A stretch of DNA of 64,000 nt from Ferrimonas sp048263965. GTDB lineage: Bacteria; Pseudomonadota; Gammaproteobacteria; Enterobacterales; Shewanellaceae. The position numbers and the translations under genes are program-made. The stretch is from assembly GCF_048263965.1 (NCBI RefSeq), contig NZ_JBLXDO010000008.1, positions 103,381-167,380 on the forward strand, written 5' to 3'. Each line of letters starts with the position of its first letter. The first letter of the stretch is position 1. The notes under the pieces were generated by a model, which did not search any database, was not told where the DNA came from, and saw only the letters and a list, made by a program, of their open reading frames with translations. This document shows positions 1-7,929 of the stretch, in pieces.

Positions 1-555
1 TTCTGGTATTCCCTGGCGGATCTGCCCCAGCCCACCGTCTCCGGTGCCGAGGAGCAGGGCCTGTATCAGGTGGATAACCGTCTGCTTTCCAGACAAGGTC
101 ATCTGGCGATGCTGGATGGCGAGGTTCAGGGAGTGGTAGTGGGTGAGGAGTCGATGCTGGTCAGTGACCAGGGGCAGCTGTGGCTGCTGACCCCGGAAGG
201 GGAACTGGTGGACAGTGTCCCCCTCGAGGGGCTTGCCCTGGCGGGGACCTCGGCGGCGGGACTGCCTCTACTGAAAGGGCGTGAGGGGCGCCTCTGGCAA
301 CTGGACTGGTGGCTTGAAGCCAAGCCTGAACTTGCCGAAGCTACCCTGGTTCAGGGGCCGGTGAAGTTTACTCAGGCCAGCCTGCCCGGGGAGATAGAGG
401 ACAGCCACAGTGGGGTCAGTGTCGAGAGACTGATCCTGGCTCTGCACAGTGGCCGCATCTTCGGCCCTCTGGGCGAGTGGCTGATGAGCGCCGTGGCCCT
501 GATGGCCATCGGCATCGCCTGCACCGGCTTTGTTATCTGGGGACGGCGTCGTTAG
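1..555 (+). CDS. PepSY-associated TM-helix protein, C-terminal part (cut by window edge)
   Basis: The frame is open from base 1, so the gene begins outside the window; the GTG at 70 is internal. The visible 184 residues are a soluble, probably periplasmic, beta-rich part followed by a sequence reading LHSGRIFGPLGEWL, one hydrophobic helix and a GRRR end. This is the usual C-terminus of PepSY_TM family inner-membrane proteins, often linked to iron or siderophore reduction. The family call rests on the C-terminal pattern only, and the substrate cannot be told. A strong terminator follows at 575-604. Confidence 0.6.
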   Translation, partial: FWYSLADLPQPTVSGAEEQGLYQVDNRLLSRQGHLAMLDGEVQGVVVGEESMLVSDQGQLWLLTPEGELVDSVPLEGLALAGTSAAGLPLLKGREGRLWQLDWWLEAKPELAEATLVQGPVKFTQASLPGEIEDSHSGVSVERLILALHSGRIFGPLGEWLMSAVALMAIGIACTGFVIWGRRR

Positions 556-574
556 CGGGAAACAATCTCATGAA

Positions 575-604
575 AAGAGGACGCCTTGGCGTCCTCTTTT
601 TTTG
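575..604 (+). terminator. Rho-independent terminator after the PepSY gene
   Basis: An 11-bp perfect stem (AAGAGGACGCC / GGCGTCCTCTT) with a TT loop is followed by a run of T. It lies between two convergent genes and may serve both. Confidence 0.9.
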
Positions 605-622
605 TCACTCTGAAGTCGGGCG

Positions 623-1528
623 CTAGGCCTGCTCCGGGGTAAACAGCCGCTCCTCCAGGCTCAGGCCAATGGCCAGGCGTCGGTAGGGGATGCGGGCGGC
701 CTTGAGGGCGGTGAGCAGCTCCAGATCGAAGTCCGGGTGGGTGGTCAGGTCGTAGCGCACCAGGTATTCATCCCGGTCACGTTTGGTCACCTGACGTACG
801 CCGGCAATCTGGGTGAGCACCGACTGTTGATCTTCGATGCCGGGCGCCAGAGTGAGGGTGAGGGCCCCCTCCTGGCCAGCATCGTCTACCGCCACCTGGT
901 TGCTGAGCCTGCCGTGATCGATGTGCAGCACGGTGTCGCACATCTTTTGCAGCTCCTCCAGGTTGTGGGAGCTGATGATGAAGCGGCACTGGCCGCGCAG
1001 GCGGTTGACCAGTTCTCGTACCGCCCGGGCGTTGGCGGGATCCAGGCCGGCGGTGGGCTCATCCAGCAGCACCAACTCCGGCTGACCGATCAGCGCCTGG
1101 GCGATGGTTACCCGTTTGCGCATGCCGTGACTCAGGGACTGGGGCAGGCTGTTGAAGGTCTCCGACAGCTGCACCAGCTCCAGCACCCGTCGCGCTTCCT
1201 CCTTGGGCTTGGGAATTCCCTGGAGGGCGGCGTAGTGGGACAGCTGGATGCCGACACTGAACCCCGGATCCAACTGGGCGTCCTGGGGCAGGGCACCGAT
1301 GCGCCCCAGCAGGGCGCTGCCGCCTGGGGCCTCTCCCAATACCCGGATCTCGCCCTTGCTGGGCCTCAGGTAGCCGCAGATGAGGGACATCAGGGTGGTC
1401 TTGCCGGCGCCATTGGGGCCGACCAGGGCGATGCTGCCGCTGGCAGCCAGGTTCAGGTCCACCCCGTCCAGGGCGATTTTGCTGCCATAGCTCTTGGTCA
1501 GCCCCCTGGCTTCAATCATCAGGTTCAT
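623..1528 (-). CDS. ABC transporter ATP-binding protein
   Basis: This 301-aa nucleotide-binding subunit powers an ABC-2 type exporter at the inner membrane. Walker A (GPNGAGKTT) is near residue 38, a signature-like LSHGMRKRVTIAQAL follows, and Walker B is LVLLDEPTAGLDP with SSHNLEE as H-loop. About 90 residues after the H-loop form the usual regulatory tail of the NatA/CcmA-like group. Its start overlaps the stop of the permease gene by 4 bases (ATGA), so the two are co-translated. The substrate is unknown; a multidrug, copper (NosF-like) or bacteriocin export role is possible. Confidence 0.85.
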   Translation of the reverse strand: MNLMIEARGLTKSYGSKIALDGVDLNLAASGSIALVGPNGAGKTTLMSLICGYLRPSKGEIRVLGEAPGGSALLGRIGALPQDAQLDPGFSVGIQLSHYAALQGIPKPKEEARRVLELVQLSETFNSLPQSLSHGMRKRVTIAQALIGQPELVLLDEPTAGLDPANARAVRELVNRLRGQCRFIISSHNLEELQKMCDTVLHIDHGRLSNQVAVDDAGQEGALTLTLAPGIEDQQSVLTQIAGVRQVTKRDRDEYLVRYDLTTHPDFDLELLTALKAARIPYRRLAIGLSLEERLFTPEQA

Positions 1529-2331
1529 AGGGCGCTCCTTACCAGGGTCACTCGGGCCAGGGCCATCATCACCAGGGTCTGGGCCAGGGGCAGCCAGCTG
1601 GTGGTGAGGGCGCCGGTTGGGGTCATTACCATCAGGTCCTTGATCTGGCCTCCGGGGATCAGCAGCAACAGCTGTTCAAACGGCTGCCAGGCCATGGAGA
1701 GCAGGCCGATGGCCAGGGGCGTCATAAGCCAGAATAGGGTGGCCAGTACCACCGCCTGACGGCCGGACTTGGCCAGCAGGGAGAGCAGGGCCATGGTAGC
1801 GGTAAAGGGCAGCAGCACCAGCATCAGGTTGAGGGTGACCAGGGCGCTCTGTCCCAGTACCGGCATCAGCGGCGCCCCTTTATACAGTGCCAGCCCCAGG
1901 GTGCCGGCCAAGGAAGCGAGCACCATCATCAGCTGGATCGCCAGCATCCCAAGGAAGCGCCCCAGCAGCAGGCTGTCACGGCTGACCCTCAGGGTCAGAA
2001 ACCTCAGGGTGCCCCGCTGCAGATCCGAGGCCATCTGATCCGCCGCCAGGCCGATGGTGGCCATGGGGTAGAGCACCAGAGCGGCGACCCAGAACACCGC
2101 CAGTTCGGGGCTGGACCAGAGATAGAGGGTACTCAGGCCATCCGGGGAGAGGGAGATAAAGAACTCCCTCATGTCGTCCCTGCGCATCAGGTCGGCCGCG
2201 CCCAGGATGGGGTAGCGCAGCAGCAGGCCCCACACCAGGGCGAAGGCCAGCAGCCAAAGGGCGCCGCGGCGGGTGGCAAACAGCCGCCTCAGCTCGAAGA
2301 CGGCGGTGAGCCGCAAATGGGTCAGGGACAC
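1525..2331 (-). CDS. ABC-2 type transporter permease
   Basis: This 268-aa protein has about six hydrophobic segments and a short cytoplasmic N-terminus (LRLTAVFELRRLFATRRGALW), typical of NosY/ABC-2 permeases. A large extracytoplasmic loop lies between TM1 and TM2. It is first in the two-gene operon with the ATPase at 623-1528. The membrane pore role follows from topology and context; the exported compound is not evident. An M28 peptidase gene ends 15 bases upstream on the same strand and may be co-transcribed. Confidence 0.8.
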   Translation of the reverse strand: MSLTHLRLTAVFELRRLFATRRGALWLLAFALVWGLLLRYPILGAADLMRRDDMREFFISLSPDGLSTLYLWSSPELAVFWVAALVLYPMATIGLAADQMASDLQRGTLRFLTLRVSRDSLLLGRFLGMLAIQLMMVLASLAGTLGLALYKGAPLMPVLGQSALVTLNLMLVLLPFTATMALLSLLAKSGRQAVVLATLFWLMTPLAIGLLSMAWQPFEQLLLLIPGGQIKDLMVMTPTGALTTSWLPLAQTLVMMALARVTLVRSAL

Positions 2332-2346
2332 AGGGTTCCTCCGTAG

Positions 2347-3942
2347 TTACTGTCGGCCGTCTTGAGCACGGCGCTTCTTGAATTCAGACTCTTCCAGCCA
2401 CTTGGGCCAGTCGCCATTGTTGGCCAGTTGGGCGGCAATGATCGCCATCAGGGAGAGGTCCTGCTGCATCCCCTCCAGGGTCCACTCCGGGTTATAGTCG
2501 TCCCCCGGCTTGTGGTACCTGTGGGGGATGTAATCCGGGTCATTGTCTCCCAGGCTCATAAACAGCAGGCCGGGCACGCCGACCTTGGCCATGGCGAAGT
2601 GGTCGCTGCGATAGAGCAGGCCCGCCTGTGGGCGGGGGTCTGGCTTGACCTTACGCCCTTGGCTGGCGGCGGCCTCCTGCAGGTAACCCTCCAGCTCAGA
2701 CACCCCATCGCCGTAGCGCAGGATGTAGTCCAGGGCGTTATCGACGTTCATGCCGTCGATGTTGAGGAAGGCGACAATCTGGCTGCTGGGCACCGTGGGG
2801 TGGGCGGCGAAGTGACTGGCACCAATCAGGCCGGTCTCCTCGGCGGTAAAGCTGCTGAACAGGATGCTGCGCTTGAAGGGGCTTTGGCGGTTTTGTTTGC
2901 TCAGTACCCGGGCCAGTTCAATGACCCCGGCCACTCCGGTGGCGTTGTCGATGGCGCCGTTGTAGATGTGACCCTCGGTTTCATTGGTGCCCAGGTGGTC
3001 CCAGTGGGCGTGGATCATCACCACCTCCTCCGGGGTCTCGCTGCCGGGGAGCAGCCCCAGAACGTTGTGGGACTCAGCCATATGGGTGCTGTTGTCGAAT
3101 TTGAGGCTGGCCTTGCCCGGCAGGGGCACGGCCTTGAACCCGGGTTTGGCCGCTGCGTCGGACAGGGCGGCCATATCCAGCTTGGCTTGGGTGAACAGCT
3201 TCTGGGCGGCGCTCTGGTGCAACCAGCCCATCACCGGCAAGTCGCCGGCGTTGTTGTTGTCATCCACCAGGGTGTACTTGCTGCCGGTGTTGGAGTTCTC
3301 CACCACGCCCCAGGCGTAGCCGGCGGCGTCGGTCTGGTGGATGATCAGGGCGGCGGCGGCGCCCTGGCGGGCCGCTTCCTCATATTTGTAGGTCCAGCGG
3401 CCATAGTAGGTCATGGCGTTGCCCTTGAAATGGGCGGGGTCCTGGGTGGCAAAGCCGGGATCGTTCACCAGCATCACCACGGTCTTGCCTTTGACGTCCA
3501 GTCCGTCGTAGTCATTCCAGCCATATTCCGGGGCGTTGATGCCATAGCCGACAAACACCATGGGCGAGTCGTTCAGTTCGATGCGTGGGGTGATCTGCTG
3601 GGTACGGGCGGTGAATTCACTGCCGTTGGTCAGGGTGAGATCCCCCAGGGTCAGGGTCATCGCCTGATCGGCGGTAACCTTGGCCAGGGGCACAGGTTGC
3701 AGATAGCTGTCACCATTGCCCGGTGTCAGCCCCAGCTTGGCAAACTCCTTGGCGATGTAGTCGATGCTCAGGGTCTCTCCCTGGGTCAGGGGACCGCGTC
3801 CGCCGTACTGGTCTGAGGCGAGGGTTTTGATGTGGCTACGCAGCTGCTGCTTATCAAACTCCGGGTCTGCTGCCGTTGCAGCGGTGCTGATGCCCAGGGT
3901 CAGCGCCAGGGCCGCCCAGGACTTTGTGGGGAACGCAAACAT
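2347..3942 (-). CDS. Secreted M28-family zinc aminopeptidase with PA domain
   Basis: The 531-aa protein has a signal peptide (about residues 1-24, ending AATAA). A protease-associated insert lies around residues 130-260. The M28 catalytic core follows with zinc and catalytic motifs in order: HAHWDHLG, GAIDNATG, AEETGLIGA, NIDGMN and YRSDHFA. It should remove N-terminal amino acids from peptides in the periplasm or outside the cell. Marine Alteromonadales carry many such enzymes for protein scavenging. All expected metal ligands are present, so activity is likely. Confidence 0.9.
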   Translation of the reverse strand: MFAFPTKSWAALALTLGISTAATAADPEFDKQQLRSHIKTLASDQYGGRGPLTQGETLSIDYIAKEFAKLGLTPGNGDSYLQPVPLAKVTADQAMTLTLGDLTLTNGSEFTARTQQITPRIELNDSPMVFVGYGINAPEYGWNDYDGLDVKGKTVVMLVNDPGFATQDPAHFKGNAMTYYGRWTYKYEEAARQGAAAALIIHQTDAAGYAWGVVENSNTGSKYTLVDDNNNAGDLPVMGWLHQSAAQKLFTQAKLDMAALSDAAAKPGFKAVPLPGKASLKFDNSTHMAESHNVLGLLPGSETPEEVVMIHAHWDHLGTNETEGHIYNGAIDNATGVAGVIELARVLSKQNRQSPFKRSILFSSFTAEETGLIGASHFAAHPTVPSSQIVAFLNIDGMNVDNALDYILRYGDGVSELEGYLQEAAASQGRKVKPDPRPQAGLLYRSDHFAMAKVGVPGLLFMSLGDNDPDYIPHRYHKPGDDYNPEWTLEGMQQDLSLMAIIAAQLANNGDWPKWLEESEFKKRRAQDGRQ

Positions 3943-4049
3943 CCTGTGTCCTTCTTTTATGTTGATTTCTTTATTTGTTTTAATCGGTCAACACTAACAC
4001 AGGGTGGGGATAAGGCACAGAGGGGAGGGCGGGCGCCCTCCCCGAAGGG

Positions 4050-5504
4050 TTACTCGGATGCCAGGCCGTCCAGTCCGATGACACCGATGTCGATGCCGGG
4101 AGTGGCGAGACCGGTGACGTTGTCAGGGTCGTCCACGGCGATGGCGGTGTAGCGCATGCCCGCTTCGAAGGTGAGGGCCGCCGGTCCTACCGCGATGGTG
4201 GCCGCATCCCCTGCCGGGGTGATCATCAGGTTGTAGGTGCCCGGAGGAATGCCGAGGATGCCGGATTCCGCCAGGTAGGGCACATCAGACAGCTTGATGT
4301 CGCCCTCGTCCGGGGTGGTGTCGGCACTCAGGTAGATGTCGACGTTACCGGCGGACTGACTGCCGTGCTGGACACGCAACCTGGACTCGGTGGCGATGCT
4401 GCGCAGATCTTCTTCCAGGGCCCACAGGGTGGGGGCACCCATGGCGTCGATGACGGCGGTGGCACTGTAGGCTCGACCGGGCATCAGGGTCAGGGCGGGG
4501 ATGTCGATCACCACGTCCGTGGTGGCATTGAGGGCAACCTGAATCCGATAGTCGCCTGAGGCCAGGTCAAGGTAACCCTGGGCCGGGGTGGTATTGGCGA
4601 AGGTCAGGTTGTACAGGGGGGAACCCATCTCCGGGGCCGAACCGTTCACCCAGATGTCCACACCGCCGACGGCGCTGATGCCGTGAGTGGCGCGCAGGCC
4701 ACTGCCCAAGTTGGCATCCTGAATGATTGCCGCGTCATTGCCGTTGTCATCGGCGGCATTGTCTGCCACCAGCAGATTGACCGGGGCCGCACCGCTCTGG
4801 GTGTTGGCCACTGCGGCGATGAAGAGGTCTGCCGGGTCGGTCAGGGGCAGGGCGCCGCTGTCGTAAGCCACGATGGACGCATCATCGGGGTCAGTCAGGC
4901 GGACGCGGTAGGTGCCGGTATCCACCATCACCGGGGTCTCGGTGAATTCGCCGAAGTCGAGTTCGGTGAGTTCGGTGGCGGCGCTGAGCTCATCGTCAGG
5001 TCCGGTGAGGTGAACCCCCACATTGCCTACCGCCGGTGCGGCGTGGGCCACCTGCAGTCTCAACATGGTGGCATCCTCGGTGAGCAGATTCCGAGGGACA
5101 ACCACTGGGGCAAATGGGGTGGGGCCGCTGCCTGCCAGCAGGCTGGCCACCAGGCCGGTGGCGGTGATGTTGTATTCGATGTCCGGATCCAGGGTCAGGG
5201 TCGCATCGAAGACGGTGGCCGTTGTGCCGTCCGCCAGAATGCCCTCTACCTGGATGCGGTGGCTGCCGGAGGGCAGGGCCAGCAGGGCGGAGGCTTGTTG
5301 ATAATCCACCTCGGACAGCACGGTGGCTTCGTCCACCAGGACATTGACCTTGGGCGCATCCGGCGAGGCGTGGATGACGCGCACATAACTCATGGTCAGC
5401 TCTGGCGGTGGGACAACGACCGGATCGTCATCGTCGTCATCACAACCGGTCAGAATCAGGGCCGAGGCGGCCAGAATTGCGGATAGGGGTAAGAGTTTCA
5501 TCAT
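4050..5504 (-). CDS. DUF4397 repeat lipoprotein
   Basis: This 484-aa protein begins with a lipoprotein signal; the lipobox LTGC places the lipidated Cys at residue 21, followed at once by six Asp. The mature part contains repeated DUF4397-type beta domains, recognisable by recurrent VRVIHASPDAPKVNV, LQVAHAAPAVGNV and LRVQHGSQSAGNV motifs about 110-120 residues apart. DUF4397 proteins are cell-surface or periplasmic proteins of unknown function. The start may be either of two adjacent ATG codons; the second (5501) has the better spacing to GGAG. Confidence 0.8.
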   Translation of the reverse strand: MMKLLPLSAILAASALILTGCDDDDDDPVVVPPPELTMSYVRVIHASPDAPKVNVLVDEATVLSEVDYQQASALLALPSGSHRIQVEGILADGTTATVFDATLTLDPDIEYNITATGLVASLLAGSGPTPFAPVVVPRNLLTEDATMLRLQVAHAAPAVGNVGVHLTGPDDELSAATELTELDFGEFTETPVMVDTGTYRVRLTDPDDASIVAYDSGALPLTDPADLFIAAVANTQSGAAPVNLLVADNAADDNGNDAAIIQDANLGSGLRATHGISAVGGVDIWVNGSAPEMGSPLYNLTFANTTPAQGYLDLASGDYRIQVALNATTDVVIDIPALTLMPGRAYSATAVIDAMGAPTLWALEEDLRSIATESRLRVQHGSQSAGNVDIYLSADTTPDEGDIKLSDVPYLAESGILGIPPGTYNLMITPAGDAATIAVGPAALTFEAGMRYTAIAVDDPDNVTGLATPGIDIGVIGLDGLASE

Positions 5505-5580
5505 GGTGCTCCATCAGGAATAAGCCTGGAAAATTACGGAGCAACGCGTTGGGGTGATCACAGAATTAACTGATTTTTGA

Positions 5581-6096
5581 TCACTCTTTTTGAAAGGAGA
5601 TGAACACCTCGGCCACAGTGACGCCAAACTTATTGATCTTGGCGCGATTGAGCAGGTGCCGATTATCCACCAGCACCATCAGATCGTCGAAGCTGACCTG
5701 CCACTCGCCATCGTCGGTGACCAGCACCATCTCATACTGCCACCTGAGCAGAGGACCGTAACGTTCTCCGGAGGCGGTGCCTATGATGTCGTCCGCTTCA
5801 CCGGTGTAGCTGTCAGGACCGGTGCGGCGGATGCGCCACTGCCGAAACTGGGTCTCGCCATCGTTGTAGAGGAAGTACTCATCCAGCACCCCCTCGCCGT
5901 CCTGCCAGCGGCCCTCCAATTCGACGGTAAAGCGTCGAACTATCTCGCCGCTGAAGTTGGTCACCATGCCTTGGGCGCTGACCTTGCCGTCAAAGAACCT
6001 CTCCAGCTCCAGGATGGGCTGTCGCGACTTGATGGCGCTGTAATCGGCACTGCACCCAACAACCAGGGTCAGCAGCAGGGCTAACAGGTTTCGCAT
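5581..6096 (-). CDS. DUF3833 lipoprotein-like protein
   Basis: The ATG at 6096 is preferred because it follows a clear GGAG and lies two bases after the stop of the preceding gene. The 171-aa product has a signal ending LLTLVVGCS, a probable lipobox. The rest matches the DUF3833 pattern (LERFFDGKVSAQGMV, EGRWQDGEGVLDEYFLYNDG). The fold is lipocalin-like in related families, but the function is unknown. It is the last gene of a three-gene operon with a chalcone-isomerase-like protein and a DUF2878 membrane protein; in Shewanella and Vibrio such genes belong to the ChrR-controlled ECF sigma regulon. Confidence 0.8.
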   Translation of the reverse strand: MRNLLALLLTLVVGCSADYSAIKSRQPILELERFFDGKVSAQGMVTNFSGEIVRRFTVELEGRWQDGEGVLDEYFLYNDGETQFRQWRIRRTGPDSYTGEADDIIGTASGERYGPLLRWQYEMVLVTDDGEWQVSFDDLMVLVDNRHLLNRAKINKFGVTVAEVFISFQKE

Positions 6097-6097
6097 C

Positions 6098-6586
6098 CTA
6101 GTCTCCTTTGGCCAACAGCCTCTGAGTGAATCTGGGGTAAGCACTTTGCTCTGACAACCAGATGGCAAGAAACTGGCTGTTTCCTTTGGATGGGGGCAGG
6201 GAGCAAAGAAGTTCGCCGTTAAACACGATCTCTGCGTGGCTGCCCGCGGTCAGTCTGAAGCTCAGGTTGTCTCCGTCACTGACGTCAGGCATACAGGGAG
6301 CGACCTGCTCTAGCCAGGTCAGGCTGTCATCATCTTTGAAATTCAGGCGCTGCCACTGCTCCCTGGTGGCGTCCATCAGGGCGGATGAGTCGATGTCTCG
6401 GTGATAGGTGAGGCTGAGGGTCAGTGGCGCCTCGATGGCGGTAAACTGTCCCTCGGGGGCATAGAGTCGGGCGGTGTAGATGTCCCAGAACAGCACCCGA
6501 AGTTTGCTCTCCCCTACCAGAGGCAGGGCGAGGGCCGAAGGGCTGCCAAGCAGCAGGATCATCAACAAGAGAGAGAATGTTTTCAT
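6098..6586 (-). CDS. Chalcone-isomerase-like periplasmic protein
   Basis: From the ATG at 6586 the protein is 162 aa with a signal peptide (MKTFSLLLMILLLGSPSALA). The mature sequence (LPLVGESKLRVLFWDIYTAR, LTYHRDIDSSALMDATREQW) is typical of the bacterial chalcone isomerase-like family, which probably binds a fatty acid or lipid rather than flavonoids. The start overlaps the upstream DUF2878 stop by 4 bases and the stop nearly abuts the DUF3833 start, so the three genes form one transcript. A role in handling oxidised lipids is inferred from regulon context. Confidence 0.8.
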   Translation of the reverse strand: MKTFSLLLMILLLGSPSALALPLVGESKLRVLFWDIYTARLYAPEGQFTAIEAPLTLSLTYHRDIDSSALMDATREQWQRLNFKDDDSLTWLEQVAPCMPDVSDGDNLSFRLTAGSHAEIVFNGELLCSLPPSKGNSQFLAIWLSEQSAYPRFTQRLLAKGD

Positions 6587-7110
6587 GGCTTGGTTCCCAC
6601 GAATTTTATCACCAGCATCAACAGCCCCCACCACAGGGTGAAGCCGATCCACAGGGCGATGGAGGGGGAGGACATGGTGGCGGCGCCGAGTCCGGCGGCA
6701 GCCAGATAGCTAAGGGGACCCGCAGTGGCCCCCAGCAGAAACAGGGCGAAGGAGGGCAATGTCAGGCAGTTGACCAGCATCAGTAGGTAGCGAGCACAGG
6801 CCAGCCACAACAACATCAGCCACAGGGGGACAACGAACAACCCGGGGAGGGTGTCATGGGGGATAAACAGGCCGGACTGAATCCACAGTGCATCGACGGC
6901 ACATCCCAGCAGGGCCGTCATCAGGGCCAGAAACCACAGTCTCTTGGGCCAGGGCGACGCCAGAGACCATAGCGCCAAGGCGGTCAGTTGCATCGCAACA
7001 TGGGGCGACAGAATCGAACCAAACCAAAACAGTTGAAACACTGTGCTGTCCAGCAACAACTGTCTGGTTTGAGGTGCCAGCTTGTTCCAGGTAAAAGGAA
7101 TGCCGTTCAT
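6583..7110 (-). CDS. DUF2878 integral membrane protein
   Basis: From the ATG at 7110, after a GGAGG ribosome site, the protein is 175 aa with about six hydrophobic segments and the DUF2878 pattern (NFQLFWF-like start, GCAVDALWIQSGLF). The function is unknown. It heads the DUF2878/chalcone-isomerase-like/DUF3833 operon and lies directly downstream of a sequence matching the promoter of the neighbouring ECF sigma operon. That places it in the putative singlet-oxygen regulon. Confidence 0.8.
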   Translation of the reverse strand: MNGIPFTWNKLAPQTRQLLLDSTVFQLFWFGSILSPHVAMQLTALALWSLASPWPKRLWFLALMTALLGCAVDALWIQSGLFIPHDTLPGLFVVPLWLMLLWLACARYLLMLVNCLTLPSFALFLLGATAGPLSYLAAAGLGAATMSSPSIALWIGFTLWWGLLMLVIKFVGTKP

Positions 7111-7136
7111 TGTCAGTTCCTCCAAGAACCTTCAAT

Positions 7137-7162
7137 TACGTACCAGCCAGGTTCCGGGATCA
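7137..7162 (-). promoter_or_regulatory. ECF (RpoE/ChrR-type) promoter for the DUF2878 operon
   Basis: On the minus strand TGATCC is followed after exactly 16 bases by CGTA. This is the conserved -35/-10 pair of the ChrR-partner sigma group known from Rhodobacter and Shewanella. The expected transcript starts about 20 bases before the DUF2878 start. The same hexamer, tetramer and spacing recur before the sigma gene at 7789-7814. Confidence 0.75.
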
Positions 7163-7228
7163 CCGGGTGAACTGATGGCCGTAATCCGTCGTATCAAATG
7201 GCATCGAATCCAGCCAAGTGACAGACTG

Positions 7229-7801
7229 ATGCGACTTCCCCTATTCCCTCTAAACGCCCATGTATTTCCCGAAGGGCGCCTGGCTCTGAGGATTTTCGAG
7301 GCCAGATACCTGCGCATGGTGCGTGAGCGAGCTGGTCACGCCCCCTGCTTTGCCATGGGCATGCTCGAGAAATCTGCTGACGGCAAAAGTCAGGTGCTCG
7401 CAGTTGCTACCTTGGTGAAGATGGTGGACTTTGACCAACTTGAGGACGGTCTGCTGGGAATCACCGTAGAAGGGGTGTCTCTGGCCCGGGTCGGTGAGGT
7501 GGAGATCGATGAAGACGGCTTGCGCTGGGCGGACTGCAACGCCTTTGAGCTGTGGCCAGAGGAGAAGATTGCCGAGGATGCCCGCATTCAGCAGGCTCTA
7601 GGCCGGCTCCTTACCGAATACCCGGAGATCGGCGAGCTCTACCCTGAACCCGGACTCGACTCCCTCAGGTGGAGCCTGCAACGCTGGTTGGAGCTATTGC
7701 CCATCGAGGCTTCGGCCAAGGCCACCCTGCTGACCCAGCCCTCCTCCTCTATGGCGGTTAGCCTAATTCATTCTATTCTTGATAAAAGTGATCCACAGTA
7801 G
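7229..7801 (+). CDS. LON substrate-binding-domain protein
   Basis: The chosen ATG (7229) gives 190 aa beginning MRLPLFPLNAHVFPEGRLAL, the standard opening of stand-alone Lon N-terminal (PUA-like) domain proteins; FEARYLRMVRE is the second conserved block. No protease or ATPase domain follows, so this is a binding-only protein. It could start at an ATG at 7175, but family alignment supports 7229. Its last codons overlap the -35 element of the ECF sigma promoter. Function is unknown; stand-alone LON proteins are often annotated as peptidase S16. Confidence 0.75.
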   Translation: MRLPLFPLNAHVFPEGRLALRIFEARYLRMVRERAGHAPCFAMGMLEKSADGKSQVLAVATLVKMVDFDQLEDGLLGITVEGVSLARVGEVEIDEDGLRWADCNAFELWPEEKIAEDARIQQALGRLLTEYPEIGELYPEPGLDSLRWSLQRWLELLPIEASAKATLLTQPSSSMAVSLIHSILDKSDPQ

Positions 7802-7814
7802 TGGCGTTGCCGTA
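7789..7814 (+). promoter_or_regulatory. Autoregulatory ECF promoter of the sigma-chrR operon
   Basis: TGATCC, 16 bases, then CGTA, identical in sequence and spacing to the promoter on the other strand at 7137-7162. The predicted start near 7820 rules out the GTG at 7801 as the sigma start codon. Confidence 0.75.
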
Positions 7815-7929
7815 TGACTTCGTCTGGAGGCGATCTGGGACGCACGATGCACCCGCCGCCGAGTCGCTACGGGGACCACCTATGAGAGTTGTACCGACGC
7901 CATCGAGCAAGAGGGATTCAGAGACTTCC

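Noticed and set aside
2362..3816. Long open frame antisense to the M28 peptidase gene
   Set aside because: It is a shadow of high-GC codon use; the opposite strand encodes a complete peptidase with all motifs.
5581..6168. Longer DUF3833 start at 6168
   Set aside because: The ATG at 6096 has a good ribosome site and starts the signal peptide; the extension reads into the upstream gene.
7801..7929. GTG at 7801 as start of the ECF sigma gene
   Set aside because: It lies inside the promoter (CGTA at 7811-7814) and would precede the transcript start.
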